A stretch of 15,906 nucleotides of DNA from DASQPA01 sp963757335 (GTDB lineage Bacteria > Acidobacteriota > Thermoanaerobaculia > Multivoradales > UBA5704), in the NCBI GenBank assembly GCA_963757335.1, contig CAVWRJ010000012.1:1-15906 (forward strand), read 5' to 3'. A program made the position numbers and the translations under genes. Positions 1 to 5,638 of the stretch are shown one piece after another. Every line of letters starts with the position of its first letter. Position 1 is the first letter of the stretch. The notes beneath the pieces are model-generated. The model was not told the origin of the DNA. It did not search any database and worked only from the letters and a program-made list of their open reading frames with translations.

Positions 1-3
1 AAG

Positions 4-32
4 TGGACGGAATTTTTGTCCAGTGCTAGACT
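4..32 (+). promoter_or_regulatory. Promoter and operator of the left toxin-antitoxin module
   Basis: A -35-like TGGACG (4-9) and a -10 TAGACT (27-32, preceded by TG as in an extended -10) are 17 bp apart. An inverted repeat TGGAC (4-8) / GTCCA (18-22) overlaps the -35 and spacer and is a candidate autoregulatory operator. The -10 lies only 9 nt before the ATG at 42, so the transcript would have almost no leader. Motif matching only. Confidence 0.45.
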
Positions 33-41
33 ACCACGGCC

Positions 42-258
42 ATGAGCACGATCGGAGCCGCAAGTTCAAGCAGGAGTGTCTCGCGATCCTCGACCGGTTG
101 GGACCCGAGGGCATCGTCATCACAAAGCACGGCAAGCCGGTAGCAAGACTAGTGCCCATCGAGACCGAATCGGCCTCCCTCATCGGGAGCCTTGCAGGCA
201 AGATTCAGTGCATGGCGACCTCCTTTCCACGGGCCTGCGGTGGGATGCTGAATCTTGA
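42..258 (+). pseudogene. Phd/YefM-type antitoxin, frameshifted
   Basis: Antitoxin of a type II toxin-antitoxin pair; in this family the N-terminal Phd/YefM fold binds DNA and the C-terminus neutralises the PIN toxin. The core KFKQECLAILDRLGP...IVITKHGKPVARLVPIE is the classic Phd signature and is read from about 62 to 208. The expected start, ATG at 42 (MSTIGAA), is one base out of frame with that core, so a base appears missing near 60-62. A second apparent deletion near 208-209 (CAGTG where CAGGTG would fit) separates the core from the conserved tail VHGDLLSTGLRWDAES, which ends at TGA 258. With both repaired the protein is 72 aa, normal for the family. The toxin start overlaps its end by 14 nt. 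An uninterrupted reading from GTG 23 runs into the toxin instead and looks artificial. Either decay or sequence error. Confidence 0.7.
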
Positions 259-608
259 CACCCATATCCTGATCCATGCCCTCCAGGGCTCTTTGACGGG
301 GAAAGAACGCAAGATCCTCTCTGCGGACACTTGGAGCATCTCGGGAATCGTCCTCTGGGAGATCTCGAAGCTGGTCCAACTCGGTCGGGTCGAGATGGAT
401 CTGGCGGATCCAGACGTGGTTCGCGCCCTGTCGAAGGTTCACACCTGGCCTCTCACGCTTCGAGATTTGCCTGGGTATCCACGACCTCGATTTCAGCAGC
501 GACCCTGCCGACGAGATCATCGCCTCCACCAGCATCGTCCATCGGGTGCCTCTCGTAACCCGGGATGGCAAGATTCGAAAGTCGAAGATCGTACCGCTGG
601 CGAAGTAG
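245..608 (+). pseudogene. PIN-domain (VapC-like) toxin, frameshifted
   Basis: Predicted PIN-domain RNase toxin partner of the preceding antitoxin. The acidic residues typical of PIN nucleases are present: D in NLDTHILIH near the N-terminus, E in VLWEISKL mid-protein, then D in DPADEIIAST and in LVTRDGKI. The start is ATG 245, inside the antitoxin end. The frame breaks at 461, where one extra C separates WPLTL from EICLGIHDLDFSSD; dropping it restores a 120-aa protein ending at TAG 606-608, a usual length. As written the toxin would lose the third and fourth acidic residues and be inactive. Together with the two antitoxin shifts, three indels lie within about 400 bp. Confidence 0.75.
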
Positions 609-664
609 AGAGGGTGGTCTGGGCGGTCGTACCGGCGGCCGGCAGCCGAGGCTTTCGGTCGCGA

Positions 665-688
665 GGGCGCTCCCCGAGGGGAGCGCCC
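665..688. terminator. Hairpin between convergent genes, likely bidirectional terminator
   Basis: Perfect inverted repeat GGGCGCTCCCC (665-675) and GGGGAGCGCCC (678-688), so a 10-bp GC-rich stem with a 4-nt loop. It lies between the toxin end (608, +) and the end of the minus-strand gene (709). No clear T-run follows on either strand, so intrinsic termination is probable but not certain. Confidence 0.55.
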
Positions 689-708
689 GGAGGGCTGCGG
701 CAGAGCGC

Positions 709-1164
709 TCAGGCGAGCTGGCGGGCGACGCGGGTGAAGAGATGGGCGGGGAGCGAGACCTGGACGTCGCCGTCCGGATCGTGGACCTGGATCTCGATCG
801 AGCGTCCCTTTTTAACGATCTTCACCGTCTGTCCCTTCTCCTCGATGTCGACGAGCACCGCGTCGGGACAGTCCTCGAGCGACTGGAGGGCGGCCACGGC
901 GACCGGCGCCCAGGGGCCGATCTCCCGGCGGGCTCTACTGAGATCGCCGTCGTGGTCGAGGAGCGGCAGGAGGTCCATCCCGAGGTAGAGGAGGCCCGCG
1001 GGGACCGGCAGATAGAGGTGCGAGCCGCCCGCTTTCGTCTCGTTCACGTTCACCGTGACGACACCGTGGGTCACCAGGCTTCCCGCGAGAAGAAGCGCGG
1101 CGCCGACGGGGAGCGCGAGGAGCGCGAGGGCGACGATCGTGAGGACTTTGGCGGGTCTGGTCAT
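709..1164 (-). CDS. Small membrane-anchored or exported protein of unknown function
   Basis: 151-aa protein. The start at 1164 is preferred because a purine-rich AAAGGGG lies just upstream and the encoded N-terminus MTRPAKVLTIVALALLALPV is a basic residue followed by one hydrophobic segment (about residues 5-27), a signal anchor or signal peptide. The rest is a soluble domain: a valine-rich strand pattern VVTVNVNETKAGGSHLYLPV, then a stretch with charged DHDGDLSRARREIG, then VLVDIEEKGQTVKIVKKGRSIEIQV ending in DVQVSLPAHLFTRVARQLA. The last part looks like beta strands plus a C-terminal helix. No catalytic motif was recognised. It has the look of small exported proteins seen in Acidobacteria, but I cannot name a family. 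It is transcribed alone; the palindrome GTCTCGAGAC lies 27 bp upstream of the start. Confidence 0.7.
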   Translation of the reverse strand: MTRPAKVLTIVALALLALPVGAALLLAGSLVTHGVVTVNVNETKAGGSHLYLPVPAGLLYLGMDLLPLLDHDGDLSRARREIGPWAPVAVAALQSLEDCPDAVLVDIEEKGQTVKIVKKGRSIEIQVHDPDGDVQVSLPAHLFTRVARQLA

Positions 1165-1190
1165 GGCATTCCCCTTTGAGCAGGTGGCGG

Positions 1191-1200
1191 GTCTCGAGAC
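1191..1200. promoter_or_regulatory. Palindrome GTCTCGAGAC upstream of the small exported-protein gene
   Basis: A perfect 10-bp palindrome, 27 bp upstream of the minus-strand start at 1164. It differs from the array palindrome GTCCCGGGAC only at two symmetric positions, but it is not in the 21-bp phase of the array. It may be an operator. The rest of 1201-1373 is GC-rich and holds no gene I can support. Confidence 0.25.
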
Positions 1201-1373
1201 GCATCGACCCGTACTTCCCCCCACCTGACGAGGGAACCGGCGGAAAGGTTTCAAGGTCGCTGGCGACGAGGTCTGTCAGCTGGGGGGCGGGACGACTCCG
1301 AGGGGACGACCTGCACCCCCGTGGGAAGATCTCCGCAAGGCGTCGATGGGAGCCCCATCTCCGTGAGGGCCGC

Positions 1374-1429
1374 TCCACGAGCCGATACCGTCCGCTCACG
1401 GGTCGATAAACTAACCTCACGGGTCGATA
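1374..1429. repeat. Three copies of a 14-bp repeat at exact 21-bp spacing
   Basis: CTCACGGGTCGATA occurs perfectly at 1395-1408 and 1416-1429, with a 10/14 match at 1374-1387. All are 21 bp apart, the same period as the adjoining palindrome array but a different core sequence. It forms the left shoulder of the array. Confidence 0.7.
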
Positions 1430-1431
1430 TG

Positions 1432-1983
1432 GTCCCGGGACCACGCAGCCAAGTCCCGGGACTTTGAGAAATTGTCCCGGGACTTTGTTGCAGGGTCCCG
1501 GGATCTTGACTCCCGGTGCCTTCAAGGGCGGTCGAAAGTCCCGGGGTTCTGACGGTTTTCCGGTGACGGGAGTCTCGGTCCCGAGATCACGGAGCAAAGT
1601 CCCGGGACTTTCGTTCAGGGTCCCAAGACCACGTCTCCATGTCCCGGGACCGCGAGTCCAGGTCCCTGGACTTTGAGTCTCGGTCCGGGGATTCAGAGTC
1701 CTGGTCCCGGGACTTCCCTCCGGGGTCCCGGGACCACGAGTCCCGATCCCTCGATTTGATCCGTTTTCCAGGGATGGAAGCCTCGGTCCCGGGACCACGT
1801 GCGAAAGTCCCGGGAACGCGGACCGGGGTCCCGGGGCAACGTAGCAAAGTCCCGGGGTCACTGAGATTCGTCCCGGGATCACCGAGCTGCGTCCCGGGAT
1901 CGGAGATCGTGGTCCCGCGCCCCGGAAGCAAGTCCCGGGACCACGGAGCTTTGTCCCGGGACCGAGAAGCGAAGTCCCGGGAC
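1432..1983. repeat. Array of about 27 GTCCCGGGAC palindromes on a 21-bp period
   Basis: The palindrome GTCCCGGGAC recurs every 21 bp with 11-bp variable spacers. Perfect copies start at 1432, 1453, 1474, 1599, 1641, 1704, 1725, 1786, 1932, 1953 and 1974. Copies with one or more changes fill the remaining slots (for example 1495, 1620, 1662, 1683, 1807, 1828, 1849, 1870, 1891, 1912), and the slots near 1516, 1557, 1746 and 1766 are strongly degenerate. The phase slips by single bases only about three times over 552 bp. Spacers often begin CACG or TTTG and often end AAA, TCG or AGG. Because 21 is a multiple of three and the unit is palindromic, long frames with seven-residue repeats (SRD..., PGT...) open on both strands; I take these as by-products. 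The right edge abuts a truncated gene at 1996. Confidence 0.93.
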
Positions 1984-1995
1984 CACGATTCGTAG

Positions 1996-2301
1996 GGCGC
2001 CGGAGGGCTCACGTTCAGCGACAGCATCGGCGCCTGGAGGGCCATCGGGCCGCGGAAGCTCTCGGCGCGCTTCTTGAACCTCAACTTCGCCGGGGTGATA
2101 CCGGCGGCGACCTTCGCCGGCACGGCGGTGGTGGATTACATCTATCAGTTCGCGGCGAACTTCAACACCATCACCGTGACCTGCCAGGGCAAGATCTTTG
2201 CGCCGGACGTCGATCCCCTCGATCCCAGCTCGATACCCTTCATCGCGTTTGATTGCAGCAACCTGAACGGACATCCCTACCGGCGCGTGCAGCCCAGGTA
2301 G
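1996..2301 (+). pseudogene. 5'-truncated copy of the small secreted-protein gene
   Basis: An open frame from GAGGLTFSDSIGAWRAIGPR to GHPYRRVQPR aligns along its length with the C-terminal two thirds of the intact secreted protein at 2853-3338 (GAGGLTFSDSLGSWKIAGPR to GHPYQRLPL). Shared blocks include ARFLNLNFAG, AVVDY, CQGKIF and FDC, and there is a 4-residue insertion after LNFAG. The signal peptide and first roughly 65 codons are missing. Homology begins one base after an in-frame TAG (1993-1995), directly at the right edge of the palindrome array. No start codon with a ribosome site fits. It is a relic of a tandem gene pair whose 5' half was deleted or replaced. Confidence 0.75.
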
Positions 2302-2388
2302 CGTTTCAGCGAGAATCGACAGGACGGCTTGGCGGCGGGTATCCTGGGAGTCTCATGAGGCCTCCCCCCGCCCAAGAACTAAAAGACC

Positions 2389-2830
2389 CAGGTCGACTAC
2401 GCGCAGAACCAGCAGGTCATCTTCCTCGTCCACTACGACACCATCTCGGAGAGCGCCGCCAATGACGCCAACAATTCGGAGGGCGGTCGCCGGCACCAAC
2501 CCTTTCACCACCCACGGCACCTGCTGGGTCGACGTCCAGTCGGGGAGCGGCTTCTCCGGGTCGACGACGCTCCAGACGGGCGACTTCCAGGCCGCGGCGA
2601 CCGCCCTCCAGGCCGCGAGCCTGACGAACGCCGCCAACAACCTGGACTGGTCGGAAGGCAGCTTGAACGCCGCGGGTCTCGCCGCCATCAACAAGACGGG
2701 AACGACCCAGCTCCGCGTCTACTTCAACCTCGACGACAACAACGACGGGGGCGCCAACTACATCGGCTACTACTCCGGCGACAACGGGACCGCGGCCAAT
2801 CGGCCGCAGCTCGTGGTGATGTATCAGTAG
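2389..2830 (+). pseudogene. C-terminal remnant of a DNRLRE-type extracellular domain protein
   Basis: From about 2500 to 2830 the frame reads VDVQSGSGFSGSTTLQTGDF, then AAGLAAINKTGTTQLRVYF, then DDNNDGGANYIGYYSGD and NRPQLVVMYQ. This matches the C-terminal half of DNRLRE-type (carbohydrate-binding-like) domains of large secreted proteins. In another frame, 2389-2490 reads QVDYAQNQQVIFLVHYDTIS, which could be the preceding strands and would need a frameshift near 2460-2500. There is no signal peptide and no upstream N-terminal region (TAA at 2380). ATG 2462 could start a 122-aa product, but no ribosome site is obvious. I read this as a broken gene fragment. The stretch 2302-2388 holds nothing recognisable. 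Confidence 0.6.
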
Positions 2831-2836
2831 GTACAG

Positions 2837-2844
2837 AAAAGGAG
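2837..2844 (+). promoter_or_regulatory. Ribosome binding site of the secreted-protein gene
   Basis: AAAAGGAG ends 8 nt before ATG 2853 and supports that start rather than the in-frame ATG two codons later. Confidence 0.6.
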
Positions 2845-2852
2845 AGCTCCGC

Positions 2853-3338
2853 ATGAAGATGAAACGATTTCTACCGCTCATGATCCTTGCCCTGCTCGCC
2901 CTCGGCGCGACCGTCGCGTCGGCCGAGACGGGCGACAGCAACGATTTCGCCGGCACCTACTTAGCATCGCTCCCGACGCGGGCGGAGATCCTCCAGCTGC
3001 ATGCCGACGGCACGGCGGAGATCACCCTTTCGGATCAGGTCACCGCGGGCGCCGGGGGGCTCACCTTCAGCGACAGCCTGGGTTCCTGGAAGATCGCCGG
3101 ACCGCGCAAGCTCACGGCCCGCTTCCTGAATTTAAACTTCGCCGGAACGGATTTCTCGGGCAATGCGGTGGTCGACTACGTGTACCTGTTCGGGGCGAAC
3201 TTCCGCACCATCGCCGCGAGCTGCCAGGGGAAGATCTTCCCGCCTGGGGTGGACCCGTTCAACCCGAGCTCCGTCCCCGTCGTTACGTTCGATTGCAGCT
3301 ACCTCACCGGGCATCCTTACCAGCGTCTGCCACTCTAA
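2853..3338 (+). CDS. Small secreted protein of unknown function
   Basis: 161-aa protein with a clear Sec signal peptide: MKMKR, a hydrophobic core (FLPLMILALLALGATV) and an ASA-type cleavage site near residue 24. The mature part begins with a strand-rich segment (GTYLASLPTRAEILQLHADG, then TAEITLSDQV) that resembles small lipocalin-like or beta-barrel exported proteins, although no family can be fixed. Two cysteines (in ASCQGKIF and TFDCSYL) could form a disulfide. A truncated, about two-thirds identical copy lies 550 bp upstream, so the gene was once a tandem pair. It is expressed from its own ribosome site and followed 94 bp later by another exported protein on the same strand. The function is unknown. 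Confidence 0.8.
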   Translation: MKMKRFLPLMILALLALGATVASAETGDSNDFAGTYLASLPTRAEILQLHADGTAEITLSDQVTAGAGGLTFSDSLGSWKIAGPRKLTARFLNLNFAGTDFSGNAVVDYVYLFGANFRTIAASCQGKIFPPGVDPFNPSSVPVVTFDCSYLTGHPYQRLPL

Positions 3339-3432
3339 GTAACGAACACGGTCCTTGCCCTCGCATCCTCCCTGGAGAGGATAGCCACGCCCCTACCGGA
3401 AGCGCTATCGTAGGAAGATAAAGGAGATTCTC

Positions 3433-4113
3433 ATGCGCTCATATCTACGAACGTTCCCCACCCCCGCCCGCCTCGCGGCGGGACTCCTCGCCACCGCCCT
3501 GCTCCTCGTTCCAGCTCCGGGCCGGGCGGCATCCGCCCATTCCATTCCCATCGCTCTCGCGCGGATTCTGCCGCTGGGCACGGTCGTCACGGTCGACGGC
3601 TCGGTGACCACCCCTTCGGGCGTCTTCGCCTCCAGCTTCTTCGACGAGGGGTTCGCCGTCCAGGACCGGACGGGCGGTATCTACGTCAGCATCGCCGATA
3701 ATCTCGGGCTCACCGTCCGCGAGCAGGCGCGGGTTACCGGGACGCTCGCCGACAGCGGCGGCCTGCTCATCCTCGTGCCGGTCGACGGGAACGACGTCAA
3801 GATTCACGGCAAGGGCCCCAAGGTGGAGCCCCTCCGGGGCCGGACCGGGAGCATCGGCGAGGCCACCGAGGGGCGGCTCGTCCAGGTCACCGGCACCATC
3901 GATCAGCCGGTCGTCAACGACCTGCCCTTCGGCTACAAGGTCTTCGTCAACGACGGCTCGGGCGAGATCCGGGTCTACGTCAACCTCGGCACCGGCATCG
4001 ATGTCAGCGGTCTCGCGGCGGGGCAGCGGGTGACCGTCACGGGGTTCAGCGGCCAGTTCATCGACTACGAGATCGACCCGCGCTTCCCGAGCGACATCAA
4101 GGTCGAGCCGTAG
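3433..4113 (+). CDS. Secreted protein with probable tandem OB-fold domains
   Basis: 226-aa exported protein. The ribosome site AAAGGAG (3419-3425) precedes ATG 3433. The N-terminus carries a signal peptide with hydrophobic core LAAGLLATALLLVPAPG and cleavage near GRAASA (residues 30-36). The mature part has two similar halves with the OB-fold pattern used by nucleic-acid-binding and YgiW/BOF-like proteins. Half one: VVTVDGSVTTPSGVF, then FAVQDRTGGIYVSI, then VREQARVTGTL (about 51-105). Half two: LVQVTGTIDQPV, then YKVFVNDGSGEIRVYVN, then AAGQRVTVTGF (about 149-212). Exported proteins of this kind are common and mostly uncharacterised; the ligand is unknown. The gene is followed by a strong hairpin terminator. 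Confidence 0.75.
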   Translation: MRSYLRTFPTPARLAAGLLATALLLVPAPGRAASAHSIPIALARILPLGTVVTVDGSVTTPSGVFASSFFDEGFAVQDRTGGIYVSIADNLGLTVREQARVTGTLADSGGLLILVPVDGNDVKIHGKGPKVEPLRGRTGSIGEATEGRLVQVTGTIDQPVVNDLPFGYKVFVNDGSGEIRVYVNLGTGIDVSGLAAGQRVTVTGFSGQFIDYEIDPRFPSDIKVEP

Positions 4114-4126
4114 GGGAACCTTCGAC

Positions 4127-4152
4127 CGGCGCGGGCGCAAAGGCCCGCGCCG
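4127..4152 (+). terminator. Intrinsic terminator after the OB-fold gene
   Basis: Perfect 10-bp stem CGGCGCGGGC (4127-4136) / GCCCGCGCCG (4143-4152) with 6-nt loop GCAAAG, followed by CTTCTTTCC. It lies 14 bp after the stop codon of the OB-fold gene. Confidence 0.8.
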
Positions 4153-4171
4153 CTTCTTTCCGTCTCGCTGT

Positions 4172-4355
4172 GACTCCTGCCTACGGCGCCATGAACCCTA
4201 AGTCCGGGTTGTTGAAACGGCTCAAATTGGGAAACACCGTCGCCATATCCGTCGAGGTGACCCCGAACCAGCGGGCGAGAGTGGCGCTGTACTCGTCGAC
4301 CGAGGTGGTGGGGATCCAGCGACCCTGGCTGCCGGAGTCGTCGGGTCCGCTCTCG
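4172..4355. repeat. Left copy of the 184-bp direct repeat flanking the ATPase operon
   Basis: Aligns without gaps to 8877-9060 (offset 4,705 bp). There are nine mismatches, all within 4172-4247 (4179, 4202, 4208, 4211, 4217, 4225, 4226, 4241, 4247), while 4248-4355 is identical over 108 bp. Together the copies bracket the complete two-gene operon. Confidence 0.95.
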
Positions 4356-4357
4356 TG
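4181..4357 (-). pseudogene. Orphan 3' end of a DUF1501 gene
   Basis: The minus strand encodes the last roughly 58 residues of the DUF1501 protein (ESGPDDSGSQGRW to NNPDLGFMAP, stop TAG at 4181-4183). Its translation is identical to the C-terminus of the intact gene at 8886-10271. All eight nucleotide differences inside the reading frame are synonymous (for example GAT/GAC, GCG/GCC, TTG/CTG, CGT/CGG), so both copies evolved as parts of working genes. The fragment has no start or N-terminal part, and homology stops at 4355. I infer it is the original 3' end of the resident gene, displaced by insertion of the operon. Confidence 0.85.
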
Positions 4358-4414
4358 CTTCCGTACCCTCGTCTCGGCGGCCCGGCTGAGTGTCCGGTAG
4401 GTAGACATCTTCCC

Positions 4415-4451
4415 ACAACAGATTTGTTGTGCTACGGTATTGTTGTACAAC
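4415..4451 (+). promoter_or_regulatory. Promoter with two palindromic operator-like sites ahead of the ATPase operon
   Basis: ACAACA (4415-4420) and TGTTGT (4425-4430) form an inverted repeat with a 4-bp gap. The perfect palindrome GTTGTACAAC follows at 4442-4451; both sites use the half-site GTTGT/ACAAC. A possible -35 TTGTTG (4424-4429) and -10 TACAAC (4446-4451) are 16 bp apart, so the palindromes overlap both promoter elements. Such a layout suits tight repression, as in toxin-antitoxin or defence operons. The ribosome site GGGAGGAGAG (4456-4465) follows. Confidence 0.5.
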
Positions 4452-4468
4452 GAGCGGGAGGAGAGGCT

Positions 4469-5638
4469 ATGGATTGCTTCGATCGGGACCGGGAGGCGGA
4501 GAAGCTCTGGCGCCACTTCGAGAACGGGCGCAACGTGCTCATGCTGGCGCCTCGGCGCATGGGCAAAACGGTCCTCCTGGAACGGCTGAAGGAAGAGGGC
4601 GCGAGCCATGGCTTCCGCGCCATCGTCCTCGATGTCGAAGGGTACCGCCAGGAGAAGGACTTCTTTCAGGAGATGTGTGCCTCAATCCAGGAGGAGCTCG
4701 GCGCCGGTCAGGCCATCCTGGGCGCGCTCACCGAGCGACTCCGGCGTGTCGTCCAGGGCGCCGACAACCTCCAAGGGGACTGGCGCAACCTCCTGCTCCA
4801 GATGGACTGGCGGCTCTTCGCCGATCATCTCGTCGCGCAGTTGGAGAAGGAAAAGGACGACAAGACCTGGTTGTTCCTCGTCGACGAAATTACGATCTTC
4901 ACCAAAGCCCTGTTGGACAGCCAGAGCGTGACGGTGGCGAGCGACTTTCTCTACACCCTGCGCCAGCTCTGTCGAGAGCATCGCAAGGTGCGGTGGCTCT
5001 TCACCGGTTCCATCGGCCTCGACACGATCGCGCGGCGCCATGGCTTCGAGGGCTCTCTGGTCGACTTGGAGATCTTCTCCCTCGAGCCCTTCAGCCTGGA
5101 AACGGCCCGGGACTTTCTGCAGGAGATCGCCAAGAAGAACGGCGCAACCCTCACCGAGGAGGGGGTCGCAGCCCTCTGCGAGCGGCTCGGGTGGCTGTCG
5201 CCCTACTACCTGAAGAAGATGGGCGAAGCGGCGTGTGAGCATGCCTCTCCCGCCAGGGAGGTCGATGCCCAGGCGGCGCATCGCGCGGCCGACTCCCTGC
5301 TCGCCCTGGCCCACCGAACGTACTGGTCGACTTGGCGCGAGCACCTGAACAAGAACTACTCGGAGCCGGAACGGACCCGCCTTTTCACGATCCTCGCCGA
5401 GGCGTGCCGCGGCTCGGACGGAGCAAGCTTCTCGACGCTACTCCTGACGCTGAGCCAGGCAGGGGGTGAGCCGCTGGCGGAAGGCGGCCTGCGAGACCTC
5501 TTGGACACCTTGGAGGCCGACGGTTACCTGACCGCGGCTCCGGATCGTTCCCGCTTCCGGTTCCGCATGAACCTGCTACGCGACTGGTGGCTGCGCTACG
5601 TCGCGCCGCCGCCTGTGGAGAGCCCGGCGCATGGGTAG
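4469..5638 (+). CDS. P-loop ATPase with winged-helix C-terminus, first gene of a two-ATPase operon
   Basis: 389-aa AAA/STAND-like ATPase related to the archaeal-type ATPase_2 group (family recognition, not a database hit). Walker A is LMLAPRRMGKT (about residues 24-34, Lys33). Walker B is WLFLVDEI (Asp139-Glu140). The stretch RWLFTGSIGLDTIARR resembles the sensor region that follows Walker B in this group. The C-terminus reads LLDTLEADGYLTAAPDRSRF followed by FRMNLLRDWWLRYVA, the usual winged-helix end of these proteins. ATG 4469 is chosen for its ribosome site; upstream in-frame codons run into the operator and the DUF1501 relic. The last 8 bp overlap the start of the next gene, so the two are translationally coupled. 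There is no fused nuclease or membrane segment. A probable partner or regulator of the ATPase-TPR protein. Confidence 0.85.
   Translation: MDCFDRDREAEKLWRHFENGRNVLMLAPRRMGKTVLLERLKEEGASHGFRAIVLDVEGYRQEKDFFQEMCASIQEELGAGQAILGALTERLRRVVQGADNLQGDWRNLLLQMDWRLFADHLVAQLEKEKDDKTWLFLVDEITIFTKALLDSQSVTVASDFLYTLRQLCREHRKVRWLFTGSIGLDTIARRHGFEGSLVDLEIFSLEPFSLETARDFLQEIAKKNGATLTEEGVAALCERLGWLSPYYLKKMGEAACEHASPAREVDAQAAHRAADSLLALAHRTYWSTWREHLNKNYSEPERTRLFTILAEACRGSDGASFSTLLLTLSQAGGEPLAEGGLRDLLDTLEADGYLTAAPDRSRFRFRMNLLRDWWLRYVAPPPVESPAHG

Noticed and set aside
665..1180. Plus-strand coding frame opposite the small exported-protein gene
   Set aside because: It is the complement of a gene with a signal segment and ribosome site; the plus-strand product is arginine- and glutamate-rich shadow sequence.
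1432..1983. CRISPR array
   Set aside because: Repeats are 10-bp palindromes with 11-bp spacers; CRISPR repeats and spacers are each over 20 bp, and no cas gene is present.
935..2123. Long minus- and plus-strand frames across the palindrome array coding for heptad-repeat proteins (SRD or PGT repeats)
   Set aside because: A 21-bp palindromic unit keeps frames open on both strands by arithmetic. Several single-base phase slips change the repeat frame, and there is no ribosome site, signal or recognisable fold.
3392..3414. Hairpin CCTAC/GTAGG around AGCGCT before the OB-fold gene as a riboswitch
   Set aside because: The stem is short and mismatched and resembles no known riboswitch class.
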